NCBI GenBank assembly: GCA_016718035.1
Contig: JADKEK010000002.1
Span: 1-64,000 of the forward strand
Source of the DNA: Bacteroidota bacterium
GTDB taxonomy: Bacteria; Bacteroidota; Bacteroidia; Chitinophagales; BACL12
Direction of reading: 5' to 3'
Length of the DNA: 64,000 nucleotides
This document shows positions 33,098 through 43,030 of this stretch, piece by piece. The translations under genes were made by a program, and so were the position numbers. Position 1 is the stretch's first letter. Each line of letters begins with the position of its first letter. The notes under the pieces are model-generated. The model made no database searches and was not told the DNA's origin. It saw nothing but the letters and a program-made list of their open reading frames with translations.

Positions 33098-35139
33098 ACC
33101 ATATTTTGACACGTAAACTATCTTCTACATACATCTTATCGCCTTGTTTTATTCCAAAGGCATCATAAAATTCCTGAATATTACTTGCAGGTCCGTTTAC
33201 CCTTAAGAAATTAGGTGAATGCACATCAGTTTTTGCACGTAACACCATTGCTTCATCGCGATATTTTCCATACCATGATAATGCAAATCCGAGAAAATAT
33301 CTTTGCACTGGTGTATATCCGCCAATTACTTTTCCTTCTTTATATTGGTCGGTCATTTTAAATGCCTCTAATCCTATCAGCATACCACCAAGGTCAGCAA
33401 TATTTTCACCTTGTGTAGCATCACCATTTACATGAATGGTATCGATAATAATATAATTATTAAATTGTTCAACAATCAATTTTGTCCGCTCCAAAAATTG
33501 TGCTCTATCCTGAGGTGTCCACCATTCTGATAAATTACCTTTTTCATCGAACTGACTTCCCTGGTCATCAAAACCATGTGTTATTTCATGTCCAATAGTA
33601 GAGCCTGCTGCATAACCGTAAGCAATAGCGTCGTCTACATATTTATCAGGCACTCCAGGAACAATAAATGCTGCTGCAGGTAATACAATTTCATTATTAC
33701 TCGGATTGTAATAAGCATTCCAGGTTTGTGGAGTCATTTCCCATTCGGTTTTATCTACAGGCTTATATAATTTTTCAACTTCATAAGCATGTAAATATTT
33801 ATTCGCATTAATTGCATTTTGCACATACGAATCGCGTGTTATTGTTAATGCAGAATAATCTCTCCATTTATCCGGATAACCCACTTTTTTAATAACCGTA
33901 CTTAATTTCAATAAGGCTTTTTCTTTTGTTTCAGGGCTCATCCAGTCTAACTGTTGGATTCTTACCTTATAAGCAGCCATTGTATTTTCAACAATTTTTT
34001 CATAACGCTTTTGCTTCCGGAGGGTAATATGCTTCAACATACAATTGGCCTAATAAAAATCCCATTGCATCTTCCTCTGCGTCTAACACCCGTTTCCATC
34101 TGGCTCTTTGTTCTTTAGTGCCATTTAAAATGGTGCCGTAAAAATGAAAATGTTCTTTATCAAAATCACTGCTCAAACGGTCGGCATATGCATTAATTAA
34201 ATTCCATTGCAAATAAATTTTCCAATTGTCCACCGACTCCTTAGTTAAAGAAGTATTTAATTGTTTGAAAAATTCGGGCTGACCAACTATAATGGTATCT
34301 ATATTTTTTATTCCTGCATCTGCTAAAAACGATTCCCAATTAATAGCCGGACATAATTTATTTACATCTGCAACGGCCATACTATTATAATTGGCATAAG
34401 GGTCACGCAAGTCTGCTAACTTTCTTGACGCTCCAGCGAAATCTGTTTCCATTTTCATAATGGTTTGCGCATAAGTATCTGCCGTTGCTGCATCAATACC
34501 GGTTAGCTGAAACATTTTTGAAATATGTTTTACATATTCATTACGTATTGTTACTGTCCGCTCATCTTTATCAAAATAATAATCTCTGTCAGGCAACCCT
34601 ATACCACCCTGATAAAAATGCAAACGAAATTTGCTGCTGTTTTTTTCATCCTGGAAAATATAATTACCAAACAATGGCTGCACCTGCATGGTATGTAAAT
34701 AGGATGCCATTTTAATTACACCCTGAGGATCACTGATGGCAGCAATTTTGTCCAATTCAGGTTTTAATGGTGTTATTCCCTGTTTTTCAATAGTAACAGT
34801 ATCCATTCCTGTAAACCAAAAGTCGCCGATTTTTTGCTCATTACTCCCCTTTTTTGCTTTTGTATTAGCGGCCGCTTCTTCGTTAATTTTACGAATACGA
34901 GAATAATTTTCTTCATTCACCAAAGTCCAAATACCCCATGAGCGTTCGCTTTCTGGAATGGGATTATTTTTCAACCATTTCCCCATGGCAAATTTGAAAA
35001 AATCTTCTCCGGGACTTACAGTGGAATCGATATATTCATTTAAAAAATTATCGTAATTAACCGCAGCCGTTTTTTCCTTTGGCTTACAGGAAAATATACC
35101 AACAGTTATACATAAAAACAGTAGTGCTTTGTAATTCAT
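33096..35139 (-). CDS. M13 family metallopeptidase lipoprotein, one frameshift
   Basis: Start at 35139 gives MNYKALLFLCITVGIFSCKP, a lipobox. The M13_N domain has SPGEDFFKFAMGKWLKNNPI; the peptidase part has STIGHEITHGFDDQGSQFD (HExxH zinc site) and ENIADLGGM (ExxxD ligand), ending with VNGPASNIQEFYDAFGIKQG. Neprilysin/PepO-type enzymes cut peptides outside the cytoplasm. The frame breaks near 34012 in an A4 run (GQLYVEAYYPPEAK | KRYEKIVENTMAAYK), where adjusting the run restores the family sequence. A single gene of about 680 residues is therefore annotated. Confidence 0.9.
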
Positions 35140-35157
35140 AATGTAACGTTTAAGTTT

Positions 35158-35165
35158 CAAATATA
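35158..35165 (-). promoter_or_regulatory. -7 box of the M13 peptidase gene
   Basis: CAAATATA on the plus strand is TATATTTG on the minus strand, 18 bases before the ATG. Confidence 0.45.
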
Positions 35166-35269
35166 GGTATATCCAGCAACACACTCACTTAACAACTGTT
35201 AAAGCAGTCATATTTCCGGAATGATTAAAATCAATGGTGTGAACAGGTAACTGCCATAAAAATTGTAAT

Positions 35270-35277
35270 TATCTTTG
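35270..35277 (+). promoter_or_regulatory. -7 box almost touching the FGE-like gene start
   Basis: TATCTTTG matches TAnnTTTG and ends 5 bases before the ATG at 35283. Transcription would begin at or near the start codon, predicting a leaderless mRNA. Confidence 0.5.
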
Positions 35278-35282
35278 TATAA

Positions 35283-36407
35283 ATGAATACACTAGGGCGC
35301 GCATATTTATTCCTCTTAACAGTGGGTTTGGGATTATTTTTATCTGCTTGCACAACAAAAGCCGAAAATGATAATACCATCACCCAAAAAACGGATATTC
35401 CTGAAAACGCGCCGGATACTATCACACTAGTAACACCTTCGGACGGCCCTCCGGGCATGGTTTGGATACCTGGTGGCGAATATATTATGGGCACCGATAC
35501 CGACCCTCAGCACAGAAGTGATGAAAGCCCTGCACATAAAGTTAAAGTGGATGGTTTCTGGATAGGCATAACAGAAGTAACTAATGCAGAATTTGCCAAA
35601 TTTGTTGCAGCAACCGGTTATAAAACCACATCCGAACGTCCTATTGATTGGGAAGAACTGAAGCAACAGGTTCCGCCGGGAACCCCAAAACCTGCAGATG
35701 AGTTATTACAACCTGCAAGTATGGTATTTACCACCACGACTGAACCTGTCGACCTGAATAATTATTTAAACTGGTGGAGTTTTATTCCTGGCGCTGACTG
35801 GCGACATCCGCAAGGACCAGGCACTACTATTATCGGTAAAGAACAGCATCCAGTTGTTCAGGTTAGCTGGGACGATGCAGTTGCCTATTGCAAATGGGCC
35901 GGAAAACGATTGCCAACTGAAGCCGAGTGGGAATATGCTGCTCGCGGTGGAGTAGCCGGAGCCATTTATCCTTGGGGAAACGATAAAGATTTATCTAAAC
36001 ATACCAATTCATGGCAAGGAAATTTCCCTAATCTCAATACCGCAGAAGATGGTTACAAAACTACTGCACCGGTTAAATCATATGCACCAAATAAATTTGG
36101 TTTATATGATATGGCCGGAAATGTCTGGGAATGGTGCAGCGATTTTTATCATGTAGATTATTATAAATCGTGTGCAAAACAAGATGTTAGCATAAACCCG
36201 CAAGGGCCGGTAAAACCTTACGACCCTAACCAACCTTATAATATTGTTCGTTCAAAACGCGGTGGCTCTTTTTTATGTAATGAAGTATATTGCTCATCGT
36301 ACCGCGTTGCAGCCCGCATGGCAACAAGTTATGATACCGGTCAGGATCACTCGGGTTTCCGTTGTGTAATGACTAAGGAAATGTGGGAAGAACAAAAAAA
36401 TAAATAA
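35283..36407 (+). CDS. Formylglycine-generating-enzyme-like (SUMF1) lipoprotein
   Basis: Lipoprotein signal MNTLGRAYLFLLTVGLGLFL then SACTTK. The rest is one FGE-sulfatase domain: GMVWIPGGEYIMGTD, WIGITEVTNAEFAKFV, HPVVQVSWDDAVAYCKWAGK, RLPTEAEWEYAARGG, YDMAGNVWEWCSDFY and RGGSFLCNEVYCSSYRVAAR. The two active-site cysteines of true FGE are present (C332 and C337, spacing as in human C336/C341). Many Bacteroidota relatives lack them. It could activate exported sulfatases by converting a Cys to formylglycine, but no sulfatase gene is in the window. Confidence 0.88.
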   Translation: MNTLGRAYLFLLTVGLGLFLSACTTKAENDNTITQKTDIPENAPDTITLVTPSDGPPGMVWIPGGEYIMGTDTDPQHRSDESPAHKVKVDGFWIGITEVTNAEFAKFVAATGYKTTSERPIDWEELKQQVPPGTPKPADELLQPASMVFTTTTEPVDLNNYLNWWSFIPGADWRHPQGPGTTIIGKEQHPVVQVSWDDAVAYCKWAGKRLPTEAEWEYAARGGVAGAIYPWGNDKDLSKHTNSWQGNFPNLNTAEDGYKTTAPVKSYAPNKFGLYDMAGNVWEWCSDFYHVDYYKSCAKQDVSINPQGPVKPYDPNQPYNIVRSKRGGSFLCNEVYCSSYRVAARMATSYDTGQDHSGFRCVMTKEMWEEQKNK

Positions 36408-36507
36408 CCTCCTGCTTTTAGTTTGATGCCTTAATCCACAAGGCAAAAAGTAAAAAAATGTAGATGTTTTCTTTAAACAAATTATTCAAAAACATGTTTA
36501 TCCAATC

Positions 36508-38889
36508 ATGAGAAGTTTTTTAGTAATGCTGCTTCTTTGTTTTGCAGCCATAGGTCATACCCAAACAGGAAAAATTTACGGGACAGTTACCAATTCCATT
36601 AATAATGAACCCTTGCCATTTGTCAATGTAATATTAACAGGAACAGGCTTTGGTGCTGTAACAGATATAGATGGAAATTACACCATTGATAACCTTGCTC
36701 CGGGACTATACAATGTCGAATTCAGCTTTATTGGATTTAAGAAAAAAACAGTTTTCGAAGTTCAGGTAACTAATGCAAAATCGGTGTATTTAAATGCATC
36801 TCTCGATGAAGATAATAATGTGCTTGAAGCAGTTGAAGTAAAAGCTGTAATTACCGATAAAACAGAAGAATCACCATTATCGTTGCGCACTATCGGCGCC
36901 AATGAAATTCAACGTAATCCTGGCGGCAACCGCGATATCAGTCGCGTAATTCAAAGTTTACCAGGTGTTACTTACACGCCATCTTTTCGCAACGATATTA
37001 TTATTCGCGGAGGTGCTCCAAATGAAAATAGATTTTATTTAGATGGTATTGAAGTGCCAAATATCAATCACTTCGCTACCCAAGGTTCAAGTGGTGGTCC
37101 TGTGGGAATGATAAATGTAGATTTTATTCGTGAAGTGGAATTTTATTCCGGTGCATTTCCGGTTAATTATGGCAATGCACTAAGTAGTGTATTTTCATTT
37201 GAACAACGTGATGGTAGAACAGACAAATGGGGAGGTAATTTTACGGTAGGTTCAAGTGATATTGGTTTAACCGCCGAAGGTCCACTTGGCGAAAAATCTT
37301 CTGTATTATTATCTGCACGCAGAAGTTATTTACAATTTTTATTTGATGCGATTGGTTTGCCATTTTTGCCAACATACAATGATTTTCAATACAAACAGAA
37401 AATTAAAATCAATCAAAAAAATGAACTGACCATTATTGGTTTAGGTGCAATTGATGAGTTTGGCCTTAATTTACAGGACGATACCAGCGCGTTTCAACAA
37501 TATATATTAGGCAATTTACCTTTTCAAACACAATGGAACTATACCATTGGCGCCAGCTACAAACATTATCGCGAACGCGGATATTCAACTATTGTTGCCA
37601 GCAGAAATATGTTGAATAATCGCGCTTATAAATATATTGACAACGATGATAGCAAGGAATCAAATCTCATTTTCGATTATACCAGTCGCGAAATGGAAAA
37701 TAAATTTCGTTATGAAGAAACTTTAGATATCAAACGTTTTAGAGTTAAGGGCGGAATTAATTATGAACTTGCACGTTACACGAATAATACTTACCAATTA
37801 ATTCCGGTAGGCACAGATGTAATTACTGTAGATTATCAATCTGAACTTCCTCTACAAAAATGGGGAGCATTTGTGCAATCCAGCACTTCAATTTTTGATT
37901 ATCGCTTAACCTTGTCGTTTGGATTACGTGCTGATGCCAATAATTATTCAACGAGTATGCAAAATTTGCTCGACCAGTTGTCGCCGCGTTTTTCTGCCAG
38001 TTACAAATTGACCGATACATGGAGTGCCAATTTTAATACCGGCATATATTATCAGCTTCCTGCTTATACCGTTTTAGGATACGCTGAAGATGAAAATAAT
38101 TTTATTAATAAAGCGAATAATATTACTTACATCCAATCCAATCATTTGGTAGGTGGATTGGAATACCGTCCTAGTAATTATTTGCGATTTACATTAGAAG
38201 GTTTTTATAAAACATATAATAATTATCCATTCAGCATTCGCGATTCTGTTTCGCTGGCCAATTTAGGTGCTGACTTTGGTGTTATTGGCGATGAACCTGT
38301 TACATCAACAAGCAATGGAAGAAGTTATGGTATCGAATTTTTAGCGCAACAAAAATTAAATAAAAATTTTTATGGCATTTTATCATTGACGTATGTTGTC
38401 AGCGAATTTGAAGATAAAAATGGTAATTATGCAGCTTCTTCTTGGGACAACAGAACAATCATATCGCTAACTGCCGGTAAAAAATTCAAACACGATTGGG
38501 AAGCGGGTTTAAAATGGCGATTTAGTGGTGGTTTGCCTTACACACCATACGATGTAGATTACAGTTCATTAATTTATGTTTGGGATATTAATCGTCAGGG
38601 TGTTTTAGACTTTGATCAGTTAAATCAAAAACGTTTAGACCCTTACCATCAATTAGATATTCGGGTAGACAAAAAATGGTTCTTTAATAAATGGAATTTA
38701 GACGTTTACATCGATATTCAGAATGTCTACAATTTCCAAACTACATTACAACCTTATGTAGATGTTGTGAGAGATGATATCGGTAACCCCATCATAAGTG
38801 CTACCGACCCAACGCGTTATGAAGTATACCAACTAGAAAACACCTCAGGTACATTATTACCAAGTATCGGCTTAATTATCGAACTGTAA
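36508..38889 (+). CDS. TonB-dependent receptor with carboxypeptidase-like N-domain
   Basis: Signal peptide MRSFLVMLLLCFAAIGHTQ. A carboxypeptidase-regulatory-like domain (residues of about 20-105) has GKIYGTVTNSINNEPLPFVN and GVTDIDGNYTIDNLAPGLYN-like sequence. The plug follows (RNPGGNRDISRVIQSLPGVT, then DIIIRGGAPNENRFYLDG) and then a 22-strand-type barrel ending LLPSIGLIIEL. It imports a large ligand through the outer membrane. The substrate is unknown. There is no SusD partner, so it is not a standard glycan locus. It is convergent with hldD, with abutting stop codons. Confidence 0.9.
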   Translation: MRSFLVMLLLCFAAIGHTQTGKIYGTVTNSINNEPLPFVNVILTGTGFGAVTDIDGNYTIDNLAPGLYNVEFSFIGFKKKTVFEVQVTNAKSVYLNASLDEDNNVLEAVEVKAVITDKTEESPLSLRTIGANEIQRNPGGNRDISRVIQSLPGVTYTPSFRNDIIIRGGAPNENRFYLDGIEVPNINHFATQGSSGGPVGMINVDFIREVEFYSGAFPVNYGNALSSVFSFEQRDGRTDKWGGNFTVGSSDIGLTAEGPLGEKSSVLLSARRSYLQFLFDAIGLPFLPTYNDFQYKQKIKINQKNELTIIGLGAIDEFGLNLQDDTSAFQQYILGNLPFQTQWNYTIGASYKHYRERGYSTIVASRNMLNNRAYKYIDNDDSKESNLIFDYTSREMENKFRYEETLDIKRFRVKGGINYELARYTNNTYQLIPVGTDVITVDYQSELPLQKWGAFVQSSTSIFDYRLTLSFGLRADANNYSTSMQNLLDQLSPRFSASYKLTDTWSANFNTGIYYQLPAYTVLGYAEDENNFINKANNITYIQSNHLVGGLEYRPSNYLRFTLEGFYKTYNNYPFSIRDSVSLANLGADFGVIGDEPVTSTSNGRSYGIEFLAQQKLNKNFYGILSLTYVVSEFEDKNGNYAASSWDNRTIISLTAGKKFKHDWEAGLKWRFSGGLPYTPYDVDYSSLIYVWDINRQGVLDFDQLNQKRLDPYHQLDIRVDKKWFFNKWNLDVYIDIQNVYNFQTTLQPYVDVVRDDIGNPIISATDPTRYEVYQLENTSGTLLPSIGLIIEL

Positions 38890-39888
38890 TTAATAATGTC
38901 TTGCCTGAATTAAATACGATTTTACATAATCAGCAATACCTTCCTCTAAATTGTAGAAGGTATTGTTATATCCGGCAGATAGTAATTTCTGCATATCAGC
39001 TTCAGTAAAATACTGATACTTTTCTCTTATATCTTCGGGAATATCTATCCAATCTATTACTAAAGGCATGTCCATGGCTTTTGCAGTAGCTGCTGCAAGG
39101 TCATAAAATGAACGTGCCTTTCCTGTGCCTAAATTATAAATACCCGATTCTGGGTGATTTTCTATCAACCATTCAATTACACGAATTACATCTTTCACAT
39201 AAATAAAATCGCGAATTTGTTCTCCGTCTTTATATTCGGCTTTGTGCGAGCGAAATAATTTTACTTTTCCGGTATTTTTAAATTGATGATAAGCATGAAA
39301 TATTACCGATGCCATTCGCGACTTATGATATTCGTTTGGGCCATACACATTAAAAAACTTTAAACCATACCAATGTGGCGGAGTATCTTTTTGTGTTAAT
39401 ACCCATTTGTCAAAATCATTTTTCGAATCGCCATATGGATTTAAAGGAACCAATTTTTCTATCACAGCATGATCATCGCTATAACCAAAAGCGCCATCAC
39501 CATAAGTAGCTGCACTCGAGGCATATACCAATGGAATTTTGCGTTCGGTACAAATTTGCCACATGGCCTGCGAATAACCATAATTCAATTCATCAAAAAT
39601 AGTTTTATTAAACTCAGTTGTGTCGGTTCGTGCACCAATATGTAATACACCTTTCAAATCAGGTAACCCTCCTGTCTGCAGCAATGCAATTAATGCCTTT
39701 CTGTCAATACTTAACTCAAACGCCGCATCAGCAATATTGGGAAATTTTTGAGTTGCATTCAGGTCATCACAAATAACAACGCGATACTTTCCACTGCGCA
39801 ATAGCTCCAATGCCAGGCAACTGCCTATAAATCCCAGAGCACCTGTAACCAGTATCAACGGCTTGTCGGTATGTAAATCAGTTGCCAT
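38890..39888 (-). CDS. hldD: ADP-L-glycero-D-manno-heptose-6-epimerase
   Basis: An extended SDR protein with the NAD-binding VTGALGFIGSCLALELL, catalytic SSAATYGDGAFGY and NPYGDSKNDFDKWV (YxxxK), and the HldD-like FNVYGPNEYHKSRMASVIFH and KLFRSHKAEYKDGEQIRDFI. It makes the heptose donor for the LPS inner core. The ATG at 39888 (MATDLHTDKPLILVTG) is preferred since the -7 box lies at 39904-39911. Confidence 0.9.
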   Translation of the reverse strand: MATDLHTDKPLILVTGALGFIGSCLALELLRSGKYRVVICDDLNATQKFPNIADAAFELSIDRKALIALLQTGGLPDLKGVLHIGARTDTTEFNKTIFDELNYGYSQAMWQICTERKIPLVYASSAATYGDGAFGYSDDHAVIEKLVPLNPYGDSKNDFDKWVLTQKDTPPHWYGLKFFNVYGPNEYHKSRMASVIFHAYHQFKNTGKVKLFRSHKAEYKDGEQIRDFIYVKDVIRVIEWLIENHPESGIYNLGTGKARSFYDLAAATAKAMDMPLVIDWIDIPEDIREKYQYFTEADMQKLLSAGYNNTFYNLEEGIADYVKSYLIQARHY

Positions 39889-39893
39889 TTGTG

Positions 39894-39901
39894 TAAATTT
39901 G
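39894..39901 (+). promoter_or_regulatory. -7 box of the lipoprotein gene at 39924
   Basis: TAAATTTG matches TAnnTTTG, 22 bases before the ATG. It is separated by two bases from the opposing hldD box. Confidence 0.45.
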
Positions 39902-39903
39902 CA

Positions 39904-39911
39904 CAAATCTA
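39904..39911 (-). promoter_or_regulatory. -7 box of hldD
   Basis: CAAATCTA on the plus strand is TAGATTTG on the minus strand, 15 bases before ATG 39888. The two divergent -7 boxes nearly touch, so polymerase could not occupy both at once. Confidence 0.45.
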
Positions 39912-39923
39912 AAGCAATTTTTT

Positions 39924-40400
39924 ATGAGATACGGACTCGTTTTAATGCTTGCCTCCCTTGTTTTTATTTCTTGCAATAAAAAGAAATATGAACGAGTAAC
40001 GTCCTATAACGACAAAGTAGTGAGTTATATCGAACAAAGTGAACGCACCATGAAAGTTTGGAATACCACCAACTTTATGCAGGAATACACCATCAAAAAA
40101 CAAAACTCCGTAACGCGATTACTCAATATGCAGGATTCTTTAAATAACCTGACACCTTTGGAAGATGATGACACATTGCGTTTGGCGGGCTTATCTATGA
40201 TAGAAAATTATCTCAATGCTTTTGCCATTTTCGATACCGTACACAAAATGTTATCGGATAGTTTATTTTTAAAAGAAGATTCTATTCGAGTACAGGAATT
40301 ATTGCGTTCCAACCAAAACATGTTAAAGCAACAAGCGGAATCTTTTATGGAAACACAAAAAAGATTTTCTACTCGTTACGAATTACCATTTTTAGAATAA
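39924..40400 (+). CDS. Hypothetical lipoprotein, helical
   Basis: MRYGLVLMLASLVFISCNKK gives a lipobox at Cys17. The mature 140 residues are mostly amphipathic helix (MKVWNTTNFMQEYTIKKQNS, LLRSNQNMLKQQAESFMETQ), likely a helical bundle or coiled coil. No domain is recognised. It diverges from hldD, sharing a narrow promoter region, so joint regulation is possible. Confidence 0.7.
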   Translation: MRYGLVLMLASLVFISCNKKKYERVTSYNDKVVSYIEQSERTMKVWNTTNFMQEYTIKKQNSVTRLLNMQDSLNNLTPLEDDDTLRLAGLSMIENYLNAFAIFDTVHKMLSDSLFLKEDSIRVQELLRSNQNMLKQQAESFMETQKRFSTRYELPFLE

Positions 40401-40405
40401 ATCAA

Positions 40406-41371
40406 TTATTGAGTATCCTTTGGCAAGCCAAGTTGCTCGCGTAATACTCTATCATCATTGTTATGCGCAGACCAATAGTCTAACATCATATCCTTCAAAC
40501 GCACAGCAGTGGTGGTTAATTTTTTCCCATCAAATCCGGCATAGGTATCGTCCCAACCTGTAATTTTATATGGGAAGGTTTTTTCAAACCGGATATTCAA
40601 TTGTCGCTCTAAAGTAGGGAAGTCAATTACATACACCATAATACCATTTTCATCGCGCAAATCTAAATTCGCTTTTACAGGTTCCAATGGTTGGTGACTC
40701 AAACGCAAATACATAGCGCCAGGTAAAATTTGCATCTCACCCTTTGGTAATTTATCAGGATTAATTCTAATGAGATTCCACAATTCATCCTCTTGCACTA
40801 TTGTTTTGATAGTAAGTTGTTTATCGCCTTCTGATTCGAAATAACTTCTTGATTCAATATTAAATCCATTCACTCCCGAATTCATTTGGTAATAAGCCAT
40901 CCCACACCATTCTTGCATACTACCCGTAATTTTCACTGCATGCGGATAATTATTAATATCAATTGGTTGAAAAGCACTTATCATTACTGAATAAGGATAA
41001 ATACCGGTATTAAATTTATACGACTGATTTAATTTTAGTATTGGCAATTTATCTGCACCTGCCTCAGATGGATTATCCAACTTAACTTGTTTCGATTTAG
41101 AAAAATCTTCGGTTACAAAAACATTTACAACAGTGCCTTCATGAATTTCTCCGTATCTGCTTTGTTTGAGGTAATAACTGGTTAATTCAGCTTTACCGCC
41201 ATACCAGTAATTATTCCAGGCAGCATCAGTAGTATAAGGTGATACCGGTGCAGCCATTCCGGAAGGTTGTTTTGTATTATCATTTGTGCCGTTGGCAGTT
41301 TGCTGACAACCTTGAATACTCACCAAAAGTGCCAGTGTGAATACAACAGTAATATAAGCAGGTATACGCAT
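40406..41371 (-). CDS. Conserved Bacteroidota lipoprotein, unknown function
   Basis: MRIPAYITVVFTLALLVSIQGC is a lipobox N-terminus, followed by a low-complexity linker. The core has WNNYWYGGKAELTSYYLKQS, RYGEIHEGTVVNVFVTEDFS, YKFNTGIYPYSVMISAFQP and HAVKITGSMQEWCGMAYYQM. I recognise the WNxYWxxGKAExxSYxLxQxRYG pattern from a widespread Bacteroidota family that is sometimes labelled septum formation inhibitor Maf, a label its sequence does not justify. Function unknown. Confidence 0.75.
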   Translation of the reverse strand: MRIPAYITVVFTLALLVSIQGCQQTANGTNDNTKQPSGMAAPVSPYTTDAAWNNYWYGGKAELTSYYLKQSRYGEIHEGTVVNVFVTEDFSKSKQVKLDNPSEAGADKLPILKLNQSYKFNTGIYPYSVMISAFQPIDINNYPHAVKITGSMQEWCGMAYYQMNSGVNGFNIESRSYFESEGDKQLTIKTIVQEDELWNLIRINPDKLPKGEMQILPGAMYLRLSHQPLEPVKANLDLRDENGIMVYVIDFPTLERQLNIRFEKTFPYKITGWDDTYAGFDGKKLTTTAVRLKDMMLDYWSAHNNDDRVLREQLGLPKDTQ

Positions 41372-41440
41372 AAGAAGTATTTTATATTAAACCATTATTA
41401 ATCGTGAAAATTAAACAATAATAGCTGCCAAAAAGTTCCA

Positions 41441-42892
41441 TTACCACTCAAAATTTGGTTCGTAGATTGGAATTTCCACTACTTCATTTTTAATCATTTT
41501 CACCAGTCGCAAACTATCGCCCTCCGGCAATTTAAAATCATACGAACCGGGATTACTTATGATGGCATATTCAAAACCCTTTTGTTTTGTCTTCACTTGA
41601 ATTATTGTTTTTGTTTTTGAAACCGGAAATCCAAATCGCGGTTCATTAAATGCAAACACCATAGGGAAATTGACAAAAAACTGCGTCGTGTTGTTTGCTC
41701 TTTCATTTACAAAATTCACAGCCTCAATTTGCGCATCTAGAAAATAGATATAACTCATATCCTCATCATAGTGAAATTTCGCTTCCATCGACATTGTTTC
41801 ATCACTCACCGGATAAAGCTCATATCCATACATGGAAATCATTCCGGCAAAAAATACCAATGGAACAAATACATATAACCATCTGTAAGTCGCTACTGCT
41901 GTAATGAGTAAATGTGCAAATACTATTATCAAAGGGATAATGGCAAACACTAAATACCGGTTCATAAAAAAGTTGAGTGAGCTGAACAAAATGCCGCCAA
42001 CAAATAACATGAAAAGGTATGTTGTGAAATTATGGTAATGCCCTAATTTTTTATATAATAAAATAATTGCAATTACCAATCCTGCTGCCAATAATACCAA
42101 CCGTCCTTGCTCTATAAATGTAAACGACATGAAATCGATGCCAAATTCAATTATCTTTTTAATTTTAAAGTCTACATTTTCACCGTGTAACGGAAATAAA
42201 TACCAGCCGTTTTGCTGACGCTGAATAATTAAAAACAATCCGAAAATCAAAAACGGTGTCACCACCAATAACTGCTTCCATTGAAAGCCTGAGCTTTTTT
42301 TAGGCCGTTGAACTAACCAATTAATAATTGAAGCCGTAATTACAACTACCGGAATTATGATGGCCGTTTCTTTTATCAATATTGCTGCAGTGGACATTAG
42401 TGCATACCATCCATATTTGCGGATTGACCAATAATGAATTGCCCATAACATAAACAGTGCAAGGCAAATTTCCGGCAACACCAAAATGGATTGTGCAAAA
42501 AATACCGGTTGCACAATAACCAGCATAACAGACAACAACGCTGTTTTTTGATCAAAATGATGATAGGCAATTTTATAAATACTCAACAATAAAAACAGGG
42601 CAATAATTAATCCTGTTATATGACCTCCCACTACCCCATCGCCAAAAATAAAATAACCACAGCCGTGAATAAATGAAAATAATAAAGGATGCCCACGAGA
42701 AAGTTCAGGAGGTAAATTTTTAGGCAACAACCCTAATCCATTGTCGTGCAAATACAAACCTGCGCGCGAATAAACACCTAATTCATCCCAAAAGTAAGGC
42801 AGTTGCATAGCGGGCAGTTTAGCCAGAATAAACAGCACCAAAATAATGGTAAACCATCCGTATTTGCGATATAAAGATTGAATTTCCGGCAA
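41441..42892 (-). CDS. GT39-like polytopic glycosyltransferase
   Basis: It has about 11-12 TM helices. The first periplasmic loop carries an acidic motif after helix 1 (MQLPYFWDELGVYSRAGLYL, with D-E), the layout of dolichyl-phosphate-mannose-protein mannosyltransferase (PMT_2/ArnT-like) enzymes. A GHPLLFSFIHGCGYFIFGD stretch follows. It probably moves a sugar from a lipid carrier to a periplasmic acceptor. The start codon is TTG at 42892; no ATG is available in frame nearby. Confidence 0.75.
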   Translation of the reverse strand: MPEIQSLYRKYGWFTIILVLFILAKLPAMQLPYFWDELGVYSRAGLYLHDNGLGLLPKNLPPELSRGHPLLFSFIHGCGYFIFGDGVVGGHITGLIIALFLLLSIYKIAYHHFDQKTALLSVMLVIVQPVFFAQSILVLPEICLALFMLWAIHYWSIRKYGWYALMSTAAILIKETAIIIPVVVITASIINWLVQRPKKSSGFQWKQLLVVTPFLIFGLFLIIQRQQNGWYLFPLHGENVDFKIKKIIEFGIDFMSFTFIEQGRLVLLAAGLVIAIILLYKKLGHYHNFTTYLFMLFVGGILFSSLNFFMNRYLVFAIIPLIIVFAHLLITAVATYRWLYVFVPLVFFAGMISMYGYELYPVSDETMSMEAKFHYDEDMSYIYFLDAQIEAVNFVNERANNTTQFFVNFPMVFAFNEPRFGFPVSKTKTIIQVKTKQKGFEYAIISNPGSYDFKLPEGDSLRLVKMIKNEVVEIPIYEPNFEW

Positions 42893-42926
42893 TTGAATAA
42901 TTATGTTTAAACCTTTATCAGGCTTT

Positions 42927-42957
42927 CAAAAATAAGGTTATTTTATTTGCAAAACAA
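42927..42957 (-). promoter_or_regulatory. Promoter of the GT39-like gene
   Basis: On the minus strand TTG (42955-42957) is followed after 20 bases by TATTTTTG (42934-42927), matching TAnnTTTG, 34 bases before the start codon. Confidence 0.5.
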
Positions 42958-42978
42958 CCTGCTGTCTTAAGCATATAA

Positions 42979-43007
42979 ACAAAAAAGGCAGTCTGTTCAG
43001 ACTGCCT
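42979..43007 (-). terminator. Rho-independent terminator of purL
   Basis: AAGGCAGTCTG pairs with CAGACTGCCTT around TT, followed on the minus strand by TTTTGTTT. Confidence 0.85.
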
Positions 43008-43030
43008 TGTATTATAAAGTATGATTTTTA

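Noticed and set aside
36420..36450. TGCCTT/AAGGCA hairpin after the FGE-like gene
   Set aside because: The stem is only 6 bp and the T-run is on the wrong strand for the upstream gene; too weak to call a terminator.
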